Shown here: piece after piece, positions 1 through 12,700 of the stretch | How positions within the stretch are numbered: position 1 is the stretch's first letter | How the letters are laid out: each line of letters opens with the position of its first letter | NCBI RefSeq assembly: GCF_030272615.1 | Contig: NC_081408.1 | Span: 400,361,889 to 400,425,888, forward strand | Direction: 5' to 3' | DNA from: Cryptomeria japonica | Lineage: Eukaryota > Streptophyta > Pinopsida > Cupressales > Cupressaceae | DNA: 64,000 nucleotides | Made by a program: the position numbers and the translations under genes | The notes under the pieces: generated by a model | Told to the model about the DNA's origin: nothing | Seen by the model: the letters and a program-made list of their open reading frames with translations, nothing else | Database searches by the model: none

Positions 1-337
1 GGACACACATCAATGTCTAGAATACATCCCACACATCTACAACTAAAGATATAGCAATCCTAGATCAATACGGAGCACAAACCAGAATACCGAATAACAC
101 GAACAACTGAATAACATCCTCAATACTAGATCTCATAACTTGACTAAAACATCATGTGGAACTCTGCAAATGGGAATGAACCATCTATGAACAACATACC
201 AGAAACCCTTTAGACCGCATTAGCTCATCTACAAAACCAACTCATCCAGCCAAATTGCAATACTGGAATACACAAAAGAATATGTTGACATCAATGGCAA
301 GACATCATTCCAGCAAACTTCTTAGCAACATCCAACA
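1..337 (-). repeat. 3' LTR of copia-1, partial
   Basis: Its U3 end on the minus strand begins TGTTGGATGTTGCT, right after the polypurine tract. It aligns with the right LTR from about 7040 onward, with small indels such as about 9 extra bases near position 30. About 1 kb of this LTR is missing beyond the window edge, judging from the 1,347-bp right copy. Confidence 0.88.
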
Positions 338-351
338 ATCTCCCCCTTTGG
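338..351 (-). other. Polypurine tract of copia-1
   Basis: On the minus strand this reads CCAAAGGGGGAGAT directly before the 3' LTR start TGTTGG. It is the usual plus-strand primer site of copia elements. Copia-2 has the same motif at 26713-26724. Confidence 0.85.
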
Positions 352-699
352 TATTGATGGCAACATATAAATGTGAAAAACAATCAATGCAAAGAAAGAA
401 ATCAACTCACAACAATCTCCCTCAAAATCACAAGGATCAACTCCCCCTTAGACAAACAACTCAAATCTCAGAATGCTCTACTCTCCCATAGAGTTTTTCA
501 CATGCTTCTTTCCCCCTTTGACATCAATGACAAAGGCTCAAGAATCAGGATTCTCTCCCCACAAATTTGTACATTTGAACCAACACTAAACACCAACATT
601 GACTACTCCTGCTGAGTAGCAGTCTCACTCATCAATCTGGATCATAAAAAATCTTTGTGAAGTTCATCAGACTGATGCAAATCCATGCATCTTAGTTCT

Positions 700-1950
700 C
701 ATCCGGAGGGGAAATCACCCCTAACTTCTCTCTGAGATACTCAAAAGTATCTTTAGGCAAAAGATTTGTAAAGATATTTGCAATATGTTCCTTTGTAGAT
801 ACATACTCCAGTATGACTTCTTTCTCATTCACCTTCTCTCTCAAGAAATGAAACTTGATTGATATGCTTTTTTTTTGGAATGCAACACCAGATTCTTTGA
901 AATATTGATAGCACTTGAAATATCATAGTATATAGCAATAGGCTCGTCATAAATAACTCCTAAATCCTTCAACATCTGCTTCATCCAAATTACCTAAGTA
1001 CAAATGCTAGCAACAACAATGTATTCAACCTCTACAGTAGATAAGGAAATAGCATTTTGCTTCTTACTTGCCCAAGAGACCAACTTCTTACCCAAAAAGA
1101 ATGCACCACCTATAGTACTCTTCCGGTCATCAACAACACCTGCCCAATTAGCATTTGTAAAATCACTCAAAGTAAAGTCATCATTCTTAGAATACCACAA
1201 ACCAAAATCAACTGTCCCTTTCAAATATCTGAATATCCTTTTTATAGCAATAACATGAGATTCTTTAGGATCAGCTTGAGATCTAGCAACATGACACACA
1301 TCATTCATTATATCAATTCTAGTTTGAGTCAAATACAACAATCGACCAATCATAGATCTATATCTGGTCCGATTAGCTTTCAGTGAATCATCATCCTTTT
1401 TCAGCTTGCATCTAGTCACCATAGGTGTACCAACAGGTTTAGAGTCCTCAAAACCAAATTTCTTTAACAATTCTTTCACATATTTGGATTGAGATATGAA
1501 AATACCTTTATCCAACTTATTAATTTGCAATCCTAGAAAGAATTTCATTTCACCAATGACATCTCAAAATCATTATGCATCTCTTCAACAAACTTTTTAC
1601 ATAGGCAATCATTTTCTCCAAAGATAATGTCATCAACAAAAACTTCAATAATCAAAATGTTATTATGATCAATCTTGGAATAAAAATTACTATCAACAAT
1701 ACCTTAATTGAATCCAAGCTTCATCAAATACTTATCCGTTTTGGCATACCAATCTCTAGGGGCTTGCTTCAATCCACACAAATCTTTCTTCAACCGACAA
1801 ACCATGTCCTTTTCATCTATTAGTTGAAATCCATATGGTTTCTCAATGTAGACTTATTCTTCCAACTCGCGCATTAAGAAAGGTTGATTTGACATCCATC
1901 TGATAAACCTTGAAATCTTTATGAGCACCATAGGCAATAAATAATATAAC
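700..1950 (-). pseudogene. copia-1 pol, 3' part: end of reverse transcriptase and RNase H
   Basis: The minus-strand frame at 994-1548 encodes the C-terminal reverse transcriptase and RNase H region: FLGLQI, QSKYVKELLKKFG, YRSMIGRLLYLT and the copia RNase H stretch DDRKSTIGGAFFLG. The last recognisable codons (REKLGV, PPDEN) sit near 700. Toward 1930 the frame reads back into the middle of reverse transcriptase (IAYGAHKDF), where a solo LTR interrupts it. Stops and frameshifts between 1549 and 1930 make it non-functional. RNase H residues are eroded, for example NANWAG where copia elements usually have a D.DWAG form. Confidence 0.85.
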
Positions 1951-3088
1951 CATATACACCTAAAAAAGGTCTGAAGATAATTAATTAAATAAGAAATTAT
2001 TTAATTATCCCCCTTTCCAATTTAATTGAATTCACTAGCAATTTGATTAAATTCTCCCATTCACCTACTTATTAATAAATCTAAGGATTTATTTAATAAG
2101 TTCATTTCAATAGTCCCCTTTGATTAATTAATTTCTTCTAATCCACTAATTAATTAAAACAAATCAATTTATTAGTTGTTAAAAGTTAATTAGCCTTTTC
2201 CTATTATTTGAATTTTAAATTCAAATTTCCCACATGCCTCCTAACTTCTAACCACCTAACCTAACCCATTCCACCTAATCCTAGGGTCTAACTAGCCCTA
2301 TCCTCTTGCACATCCTAACCTCCTATGGGTTGGATATTCTCCCCTTGAGACTTATGGCACTTATGCCACATGTCTCCTCCCTTGGACACTTGCCCTCTTG
2401 TGAGCAAGATTCCTTGACACTTGTCACCACAAAGATGACAAGTGTCCCTCCCTCCAACCTCTTCTCCAACCTCCTCCAGTTTGACCCTTGATATCTTCAG
2501 ATTCAATCTTGACCATTGATTCTTGCCACCTCACCCCTGGCCTTGGAAATTCTATAAATATCCCCCATTTTGGAGCACAAAGGATCCCATCTCATACCAT
2601 TTCAAACATTGTTATTATGGGCATATCCCATCTCAAGCATTGTTATTATAGGCATATCGTTTCTAGCATTTTAGTTTAACATTATTATCATTTATTGCAT
2701 CTTAGATCTAGCTTAATTTGATCATCTTCTTGTATAATTGCTTATTTATATAGCCTAATCAATCTCTCATCTAGCTTAATTGCATCTATCATTTAGAATA
2801 ATCATGCATATCATTAGCATAATTAGCTACTTGGATCAATCTATCTTAACCATGCATTCATCTAGCTTGCACATCATATCATTTTAAATCCTTCATCTTG
2901 GTGTAGTCAAGTCACTGGGATTGCTCATCTAGATCTGAGAGAAAATCCACAATCGCATCTCTTAGGAGGTGATAGGTCGCTTTGCCATGGTTTATCTTTT
3001 ATTTGATTTCAATTTGCTAACCATGCTTGTAATGATCTATTGAGTGTTTGTGTTGTGATTGCGAGTACCCTACTTCACACTCACAACA
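1951..3088 (+). repeat. Solo LTR inserted in copia-1 reverse transcriptase
   Basis: This 1.14-kb non-coding block splits the copia-1 reverse transcriptase. It starts CATATACACCTAAAA (probably a mutated TGTATACACC) and ends CACTCACAACA. Flanking five-base sequences ATAAC (1946-1950) and CTAAC (3089-3093) form a target-site duplication with one mismatch; dropping one copy puts both halves of the reverse transcriptase back in frame. A TATA box (TCTATAAATA, 2551-2560) lies on the plus strand, giving the orientation. The start and TAATTAATTAAA-rich U3 resemble the gypsy-3 LTR at 55461. A very short non-autonomous element cannot be fully excluded. Confidence 0.75.
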
Positions 3089-4740
3089 CTAACAACTTCA
3101 ATTCTAGCCACCAGAGCAAAAGTCTCCTCATAATCAATTCCTTCCATCTGTCAATAACATTTACAAACAATTCTAGCTTTATTTCGAACAACTTCACCTT
3201 GTTCATTCAACTTATTCTGGAATACCCATTTAGTTCCAATCATATTTGTATTCTTAGGTATAGGAACACGAATCCATGTATTATTTTTCTCAATCTGATT
3301 CAATTCTTCTTCCATAGCTTTAATCCAATTTTCATATTTACATGCTTCAACATTTTTAGGTTCAACCTTAGAAATCAAACAAATTTCTTTAGCAAGTCTT
3401 CTCCTAGTCATCACACCTTTATTCTTATCACCAATAATTTGATTTTCTAAATGATTCAACCTCACATACCTGGGATTTTTAGGATTTTCTTTAATTTCAG
3501 GCTCTTGAACTCTTTCTTCAACATTAGCATTTGCATCTTCATTCTTAGGCTTTTCCAGAGCAATCTGAACTTGACTTTGGGTCTGCACTAGATTTCATTT
3601 ATCTGAACTGGCATCTAAATCATCAAAATCATATCTGCAAGATCTAATATGTCTTACATTACCTTCATCAACCTTCATGTTAGCACTTTCAACTATCTTT
3701 CTCAACCTTTTATTATAACACCAGTAGGCCTTACTCTTTGTAGAATAACCAAGAAATATTCCTTCATCACATCTAGCATCAATCTTTCCAAGAACTTCAT
3801 CTTTTTTGATATGGCATTTACTACCAAAAATATGAAATATCTAACAATAGGAGCATGACCAAACCATAACTCATAAGGACTCTTACCAGTATCACCTTTG
3901 ACATTTACTCGACTAAGAGTGTATACTACAATACTCACAACTTCTCTCCAAAACACATGCAGAACATTTCCTTCAATCATCATGGTTCTAGCAGCTTCTT
4001 GAATTGTTTGTTCTATTCTTCCTCTCAACAACACCATTCTGCTATGGTGTCCTAGGAGAAGATAACTATCTCTTAACTCCATGCTCTTAACACTATGCAT
4101 TAAACTCATCGAAAGTGAATTCTCCACCTATGTCAGATCTCAGACACTTCAGGTTCAATCCAGTCTTAATTTCAACTTTAGCTTTGAAAATCTTAAACTT
4201 CTCCAACGCTTCAGACTTCTCCCTTAGGAAGGTTACCCACATCATCCTTGAATAATCATCAATCAACAACATGAAATACCTGTCACCCTGCAAGCTTCTC
4301 ACTCTAGAAGGACCACTCAGATCAATATGCACAAGATCCAACAGTCCATTAGAATTATATTATTTTCTCTTATAAGTAACTCGTGTCTGCTTCCCTAATT
4401 GGCATTCCTTACATATCGGATTAGAAGGCTTTACTAACTTCGGCAGATCTCTCACTACTTGAGTAGAACTTATCTTAACCATGCAATCAAAATTTACATG
4501 ATGCATTCTTCTATGTCATAACCAACTTTCATCAACCTGAGCAATCAAACAACTTTTACTACCAACATTCAAGTGAAAGATATTACCTTTAGTCTTTGTA
4601 CTTGATGCAATCTCAATTCCAGAGCTACTCAAGATCTCACATTTGTCATTCTTGAATTGCAAGTTATATCCCTTCTCAACCATCTAGCCAACACTCAAAA
4701 GATTATTCTTTAAACCTTCAACATACAACACATCATTAGT
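3089..4740 (-). pseudogene. copia-1 pol, middle: integrase and start of reverse transcriptase
   Basis: Read on the minus strand, 4341-4093 carries the start of the integrase core (VHIDLSGP, DDYSRMMWVTFL, LRSDIGGEFT). 4127-3702 carries the rest (SPYELWFGHAP). 3588-3151 gives the linker and start of reverse transcriptase (NWIKAMEEEL, IGTKWVFQNKLNE). The frame is shifted near 4100 and between segments. It runs into the solo LTR at 3089. The aspartates of the integrase core are present, but the chain is not continuous. Confidence 0.82.
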
Positions 4741-4746
4741 ATTGTG

Positions 4747-5995
4747 CTAACCATCAAAAGAATTATAACCTCTACCACGGGTTACACAATCTTTGTTATC
4801 ACCAAATCTTACTATACCACCATCACACCTTTCAAAGTTTACAAATTTACTCTTATCACTTGTCATATGATGAGAGAAACCACCATCAATTACTCGTTCA
4901 TCTTTCTCCTCAACTTTAGCAGCTAAAAATTTCTCCTCATTAATGCAGCTTATAGAATCTATAGTTACAAGATCATATTCCTTGATAGCAATGAAGACAA
5001 ATTCATCTCCTGAATTTCCCTTATCCGACTCATCATCTATCACACCTTCATCAACAACATAATAACACCTCTTCTGATATTTAGGCTTATATGGTTTAAA
5101 TGGCTTCTTAGGATTTATATCTCTTTCCGGACACCTTGATGCAAAATGTCCTATCTTATTACATGAAAAGCATTTAAGAGGTAACTTTCCTTCATACTTA
5201 CTGACACCTTTAGGCAATATTCTTCCAATAAGTGCTTCAAGCTCCTCAAGCTCTCTTTCTTCATCTTCCATCTCTTTCTCATATCTGGATACTCTTGTAG
5301 AACTTTCTCCCGGATCATATCTCTGCTTCTCAGAAACAGTAGCTTTGAATGCAGATTTAGTCTTAGGAAGAGAGTCTCCAAACTCACTCAACTCAAAAGC
5401 AGCAAGCTTACCAATCAGCATGTCTCTTGTCACATTTGTCACAGTCCAGATTTCATCAATAACACCAACTTTATGTTTGTAAGCAGGAGACAAGGATCTC
5501 AACACTTTAGCAACAATCTCAGATTCTTCTAATACTCCACCGAAACATCTAATTCCACACACAAGCTCATTCACTTTCTACATAAAAGAAGTAATGTTCT
5601 CATCTTCAGGTTCTCATATTTAACCTTCAAGCTCTACAACTTAGCAATCTTCACATGACTATCACCTTCAAGCAAGGTCTCCAATTTTATCCAAATCTTG
5701 TGAACAGTCTCTAAGTCCATCACATTAGTCATCTCAAAATCTGACAAGGCACTCATCAATGCTTCCTTAGCTCTAATATTGTTCTGCTTCCTTTATCTCA
5801 TCCGGAGTAGTAGGACCATTCTAAGAAACATTTTATACATTCTTAGTAATCTTCCAGTACTCTTCTCCAATGCATCTAAAATGACATTGCATCTGGCTTT
5901 TCCAGAGAGTGTAGTCTGTTCCATCAAGTCTCAGACTATCCTTCTTGAAAGAAAAGGTTGTCATGTTGAATCTCCTCAAGCGGTCAAGCTTCTTC
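4747..5995 (-). pseudogene. copia-1 gag and protease region
   Basis: The open segment 5574-4747 (275 residues) has the gag core end (RDMLIGKLAAFEL), an acidic coiled stretch, a CCHC zinc knuckle (CFSCNKIGHFASRCPERD) for RNA binding, and a protease-like motif VIDGGFSHHMTSDK where copia proteases usually read DSGCSHH. Upstream, to about 5995, gag continues with several stops and frameshifts. The aspartate is kept, but Ser and Cys of the active-site motif are changed. Confidence 0.85.
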
Positions 5996-6007
5996 GAGAG
6001 GATCTAG

Positions 6008-6020
6008 CTCTGATAACAAT
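6008..6020 (-). other. Primer-binding site of copia-1
   Basis: The minus strand reads ATTGTTATCAGAGC next to the 5' LTR. This is one base off the usual copia motif TTGGTATCAGAGC, complementary to initiator methionine tRNA, which copia-2 and copia-3 keep intact. Confidence 0.8.
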
Positions 6021-7367
6021 TGTTGGCAATAATGCAACAAACTGAGAGGGGGGTGAATCAGTTTGCTCAAAAACTTTCTGCACCTTAAACCACAAATCAG
6101 ATCTGATACTTAACAGTAAAGCATGAAACAACACCACATCAATAACACATATAACACTAAGGTTTTTGTCATAGAAAGCCAGTTAAGGGAAAAACCATGG
6201 TGGGAACCTACCCACAATGAGATAATACCCTATTAGGAGTAAATGAAATATTACAATGGGGAATGCACATGCATTCAAGCACATTGCCTAGAGCTCACTA
6301 CTCAAAGTAAGAAACCCAGAAAGGCTACAACCTTTAGGGAAAGCTCACTTCCTTACAAGAAGTCTCACTGGCTTACAAAAGCATTCGAACAACAATTCGG
6401 ATTACATGAACTATGAAAATAGCATCTCCATATGTCTAAGTACAGTTCCAGTTAAGCACATAGTCTGCTCTGAAACACTTCTCTTCTCTCCTTCACACTT
6501 CTGAAAGATCAAATCACCTGTTCGCACATACAACTCAATCATACACATCTTAAAGATCGCAGACATACATCTTACATGATTATTACATTTATTTATACAA
6601 AACCTCAACCTATATTTCAAGGTCAGCCAAACCCTTAACACAAACTATAAAATAATAACCTCACACGCTACAACAATACATGTGGACCAAAATAATGTCA
6701 GCTAAGACATAGTCTGGACCCAAATCAATACCGCAAACACGCAACACCTCCAACAATTACGCCTCGATCATCTGTAACACGCTACAACCAGCAAGAATGT
6801 AGTATAACACAAAGAACATCACCAGATAATGAAAATATTCAATAACGCGTGCAATAATCAATACGAACCACCAATACGCATGGAACATGATCTAGAGATA
6901 TTCACAAGAAACATGAATTGCACCACAACAACTCGGATCATCATCATTTCACTACTGGAGCTCAAGAACATCAACATAACTGACTGCCATCCTGAAAGAT
7001 TCGCTTGTGGATTTCCAAATCATGAACCAATCAAAATGAGGACACACATCAACGTCCATAATACATTTGCAACTAGAGATATAGCGATTCTAGAGCAATA
7101 CGAAGCACAAACCAAAATATCGAATAACATGAGCAATTGAATAACATCCTCAATACCGAATCTCATAACTTGATCAAAACATCATGCGGACCTCTGCAAA
7201 TGGGAATGAACCATCTATAGACAACATACCAGAAACCCTTTAAATTGCATTAGCTCATCTGCAAAACCAGCTCATCCAACCAAACTGCAACACTGGAATA
7301 CTCAAAAGAATATGTTGATATCAATGGCAACACATCATTCCAGCAAACTTCTCAGCAACATCCAACA
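6021..7367 (-). repeat. 5' LTR of copia-1 (1,347 bp)
   Basis: It is bounded by TGTTGG and CCAACA on the plus strand. It lies directly beside the primer-binding site, and its right part matches bases 1-337. It contains the U5-side motif GAGAGGGGGGTGAATCA and the ACCATGGTGGG block also seen in the copia-3 LTR and in the solo LTR at 47206-48060, so these belong to one broad family. Confidence 0.88.
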
Positions 7368-9770
7368 AGAGACCACTTGGGCCAATGCTTGGGATCTTGT
7401 TAGCAAGTTACCAATGTCTTCATATGGTGTCAAATGACCTAAAATCCTCCAAACCTATGCTAACTTATAACTTCAAAATATGAAAATAAAGTGCCTACGC
7501 CTATCCACAAATAGCCACCATAAACTCTCTTCTCTCTTATGCCTATGTATTTCCATTTCATTGTTCATTAATATTATGATGTTATGCTAGACATGTATGC
7601 TCAGGATCTTGACCAGTGAAACGAAGACAATATAAACCTATTTGACTTCTTAAGATTCATGTAGTCAATAAATGAAGGTTTATCTTATTTAAACAGTAGC
7701 ATACTACATTAAACCTTATTCCCATCTAATAGTTATAATCTAAACAACCCCAAATCTATGGCAATGGGGTATTTAAGGTAAAAACAAAGTGCAAGAAGGT
7801 AACCCACGAGGTAGGGTGTGACTAATAGAATAATGAAACATAGTTATCTCACCAAAGGCTTATGAACACATGTAGCATCAAGATAACATGATGGATAAGA
7901 GACGTGTTCAATTGGTGTTTGTGGTCTCATCAGTTAGTAGTCAATCACATTTAGACCATGAAATATAACTCAAAGGTTTTATGACTAGCTAGAAGCAGTC
8001 AACTACAAAATACTACAAAAAGCACACATAATAAAGCAAGTTTAAAATGTCAACACAAATCATTGATAGGGAAAAGGTTTGTTTAGATCAAAAGATAGAA
8101 ATAAGACACACAAGCAACATGCATACTCTTTAACAACCTTGTTTCATCATGCACATGAGACATGTCCTTCCTATCATAGTTCATAAGGGTTCTTGATGCT
8201 AAAACAAAACTAAGACCAAACATGTAAGCTTGTTAAGCATCAAATATTTCAACAATTTTAACCTTAAATTAGAATAAAATCATGTAAGTATAGGACAAAG
8301 AGTTGGAATTGAAATGATTAAGACATAAACTATGGATTCAACCAAGGTGCATATGTTTATAAAATTTGAACCAATCCATGACAATACCTAAGAACTCACA
8401 AGTACTCATGAACATGGGAACCTAAACCAAATCAGGTATACCCAACTTTTTTACATTCGAAAGCCAATTATAAATTATTGGAGAGCAAATTCAATGAGTG
8501 ATGGGACTACCCAATCATGAATGGTATGCTTGTAAAAATAATAACACAATTTCTTCAATTCCAACCAAAGATGAGTATTATGGTCAATTTTTTTAGTTGA
8601 ATATTTCAAAATACTCAATTTTTTTGCAGCACCATCTCAGGTACAACTGATACATTTTAAAGTAATTGTTACTCTTTACATTTCCACCCTTAGTTGTAAA
8701 CTTACTTTGATTAATTTCCCTCAAGAACAATAACCAAAGTTTCATCATGTTCCAATGTCATTACACATGGTTTTGGAGTGCGATGATGAGTAATGAAAGT
8801 AGTATCTCAAGTAATAAGATTTCATTATACAAACAATCACAATATAGTTTTTAGTCTGAAATTTCTCATTTTGACACAACCAAATAAATTAGTTAGCTCT
8901 TTGTTTCATTTAGCATAAAAGTTCTTTTTTTTACCATGGTAACATAATTACAACAATTAATATTTGTCAGTCTTATAACTAGTCACTATCAACTATAATT
9001 TCAACCATGTTGCAACTTCTCTATCATGGTAAGATAATCACCAATTAATATTTGCTTTTTTTTTTATTAGTTGTCCATCAGATCTACTTTTAACAATGTT
9101 GCAATGACAAGTCATAGCTGCTACGCAACCCTTCATATTAATAAATGAAAATTATATGTTATGAGATATCATCAAAGGGTTTACAAATTATGACAAGTAA
9201 ACAATTTAGGTTTGGTGCTATTAGTTACATAACATGCAACACTTTTACTAATTTTACTTTCCAACAAAAACCGAAGTCATTGTAAACACTTAAATGATAT
9301 TGAGCGCAAATCTTCTAATCGACGTAGTGAAAAATCCCATTATGGTACAATGTCTAAATTAACCATATCTCGTTACAGCGACACAGATTTGCAGAGAAAC
9401 ATGCAATGAAAACAAACTGTTTACCAGTACATCCAACACCACTTTATTAAGTCATGATAGATTTTTAACTTTTTTCTAAAAAACTGTGCTTGTGGTTGAA
9501 ATTACCCTCAAGATAACCGTACTCAATAACATCTCATGTAAATTAGCAAACCTTCCCTTCCTATACAGCAAACTGTGAGATGGAACCACAATTAGTTACC
9601 AACCGTTGCTATTCTAACCCAAGGACAACACCTTTTGTACAGATGGCAGTGATTATTCAGTGATCTAAAATTTTGATAAGAAGTTAGAACAATGAAATGG
9701 AATTTTACAGCCATTCAGTATTAATGCAGATGGTTTAAAAGTTATGGAATGAGAGTAAGGGATCTTCTAC
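7368..9770. other. Intergenic stretch, no gene recognised
   Basis: This is AT-rich sequence between copia-1 and the translocase stop codon. I found no convincing coding frame, LTR or inverted repeat on either strand. The last 100-200 bases before 9770 should include the translocase 3' untranslated region, but I cannot place its poly(A) site. Confidence 0.5.
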
Positions 9771-12700
9771 TTAATTTTCTGGAGTAGGCTCTGACAATTG
9801 TAACTCGGCACCATCTGATGATTCCTTAGATCTAACCATTCCTACATCAGTAGTACTGCCTGTGGGAGGGTTTACTGGCATAATAAAGTTCCCATCTGAT
9901 TGTGACATTGAAGTATTGCCTTCTGTGATAGGGACATAACGGCCTTCAATAAACCCTTGTTCATTGAGCACACTTACAAATCTGTAGGTTACCTGCAATT
10001 TGAGAGGAAAACATCAAGCAAAACTTGAGTAATGCATGATGCAAATAAAAAAGACACTAAGGCATAAGAACCAATTCTTACTAGGCTTTATAAATGTACT
10101 ATACCTCTGGTTTTTTCTTTGCTTCGGCTGACACAGCTCTGGACATTGCCGACAACTTTCCTTCCACTAACTTGCTCTTCAAATCCTTCTTAACAAGTGG
10201 AGTGAATTGGCGATCAAGAGAGCGTGCTGCATAAAGCCAAGCTCCAACTATAACAAGAAGAATGCCTCCAAGATATGGTGTTGAATTAGCAAGTGACCCA
10301 CATCCCAATATAAGGACCTGCTGAATGAGTGCACCTCCTGACTTCCCAAGTGGATTGCAGACCACATCGATTGCAGCTTTGCCCTTGACCTGTTCAATCA
10401 ATCACTCGAAATCAGCAAAATTTATAGGGGAATACATTCAATTGTGGGTGTGTGGAATGCAGAAGCGATTTCAACAAATAGGAAATTTATGGGACCTTTG
10501 TATCTTCATCAAGAGGAATATAAGCCATTTCTTTGCAAGGATCAAACAAGCTGTACTTGGCACTTTTACTGAAAATATTTTGCATGGCTCCCACATAGAC
10601 TGCTGCTAGTAATGGTGTCGTTCCAAATTGTGCTAGAAGTGGAGCGAGTGAATCGCTACAAAGCACCAATGAAAAGAATGCCACTCCTGTCACAAGCAGC
10701 ACTGCTGGAGTGATGGTAGCTGCGACACCCCAGCCATATTTTCTGAATATATATCGGCTTAGCAGCATCATACTGAAAGTAACTATTCCAGTATATGTGG
10801 AGAAATCTCCCATGAATGCCGAATATTCATTGGGACTTGGATACTTCAGCATTGGAAACAATAACAAAAACGGAAATTAGATTCTCAGACTGCAACAGAA
10901 TTGCGAAATAATGAAGCATAAAACAGCAGATCCTTTCTAACCTATAGAATTCAAAGTACCCTAAAGATACTCTCAGAACATTTGAAATGTGAAAAGATCA
11001 ACATCAAGTACTTGAAATATAACAAACGCTAAAATGCTATGGGTTTTAGATTGGAAATAGTATACCCTTTCTGATAAAAATACAACCAATGTAAGAGGAA
11101 AATTCTAAAATATAGGAGATGATCACATCAAACGATGAACACTTGATATACTTTTCATATGAAGGCGTCGCCTAGAATTTAATTAAGATCAGAAATAAAC
11201 CCCAGTTATACCTGAAGCTTGAGTTTGGATTTCCATGTGACTTCCACCAGATTTATGCTTATTCCATAAGCTACCACAAGAGTTGCCAAGTCTCGCACAT
11301 AAGTTGACTTAAGCAAAAATTTTGCACTTTCAACCATTCCCAGCTTGGGTTTTTCTTTCTGCATGCATATGACAACCATCAGGTGAGAATGCACTTCGCT
11401 TGATGGTTAAACTCAACAAACATCTATAAACCAACCATAACATTTTATCTTCCATATATAGGCCAAACTATACCTTTTTCCTTGCTTCCGCCTTTGGTAA
11501 TGTTGGATCATTTACCACATATTTGTTTGTCCACCAGTAAATCCCAGCGATTGCAAATCCCAATATGACTACCAGGCTCATCATTCCTTTCAATGATACT
11601 GCCCAGCCATCCACACCTGGTCCCAAATTTTTCCTCAGATGTGAAAAGTATTTAACAGTACGGCCAGAGAAAACCAAGGCTACATTTGCACCCAGTCCAA
11701 AAAGAGGATAGAACTGTTTAGCCTCATCAACAGTGGTAATCTGTCACGGCCACCAAAAATGCTATTAGCATGATTCAGTTAAAATGCAGCTTAATATGAG
11801 CATTAGCACTGCATTAGAATGCTTTTTGTATTTGTTGATTTACAAGTACAACAAGAAGAGAAAAGCAATCATGTCAATCCTTGCTGGTGGATGTGGTGGC
11901 ACAAACAAGGCACACTACCAATGCAATCGTATCAATTGTGTAGTGTGTGCAGGAGTGATGTGCTCGATTTTGCTTTATTGGTCACTATTTGGACCAGACA
12001 AATCCTAAGATTAGTAGAATAAATTCTGAAAAAAGTCATACCAAGACCAAGCTCATTCTTATCTGCTAGAAAAAATAATCACAAACAATGACAAAAAAAT
12101 CCAATCTAGTAGTCTAACAAGGATCCGAAGGAATAAGAAGAACCCATTCACTATGTGATATTATCCTAGCAAAAACTGAATAAAAATAAAAAGGATGAAT
12201 AGACTAAAAACAAGAAGCAAAAAGACATCCTTATCTGGCACAAGGGCCTCTGTTTGATCAAAACAGGATCAGCAATACACAAACCCACTTCTCGTCAAAA
12301 TAAGAATTCAATAGCATTAAAGAAGAAGATAAAGATCAAAAAACTAAAAAACACTCTCTCTTTTTTTATCAAATTATTTTCGGAAGAGATAAACCCAAAG
12401 AATTTTAAGTATCAATCCACCTGAGTTTTGAATAAAGAGGAACACAAACTTGAAAATTCATAAACAGTGAAATACTATTTGCACTGGTGAAATACAGGAA
12501 TATATGGTCAAATTCTGCCACATCTATCACAATTTATTCTCACGACCAGCCCTGGCCATAATCAAACTTTTGCGAAAGCATTGAGTGCCTGAAAAGAGAA
12601 ACCATATGAAACGTACCTGATTGGCAAAGCCCCAAAACAGCACTGATACAACCACACTTCCCCATAGCTCTGCCATGACATAAAACAGACAGAATGTCCA

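Larger units (their letters stand above)
1..7367 (-). mobile_element. Ty1/copia LTR retrotransposon copia-1 (3' LTR truncated by window edge)
   Basis: The element reads right to left: 5' LTR 6021-7367, primer-binding site 6008-6020, gag-protease, integrase, reverse transcriptase and RNase H, polypurine tract about 338-350, then a 3' LTR running off the left edge. The LTRs match: bases 1-337 align with about 7040-7367. The domain order (integrase before reverse transcriptase) is the copia order. The coding region carries many stops and frameshifts and is split by a solo LTR, so it is dead. The left end lies outside the window, so no target-site duplication can be read. Confidence 0.9.

Noticed and set aside
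3040-3450. Asn/Phe/Ser-rich plus-strand protein of 136 residues
   Set aside because: It is the antisense of copia-1 reverse transcriptase and crosses the solo LTR boundary.
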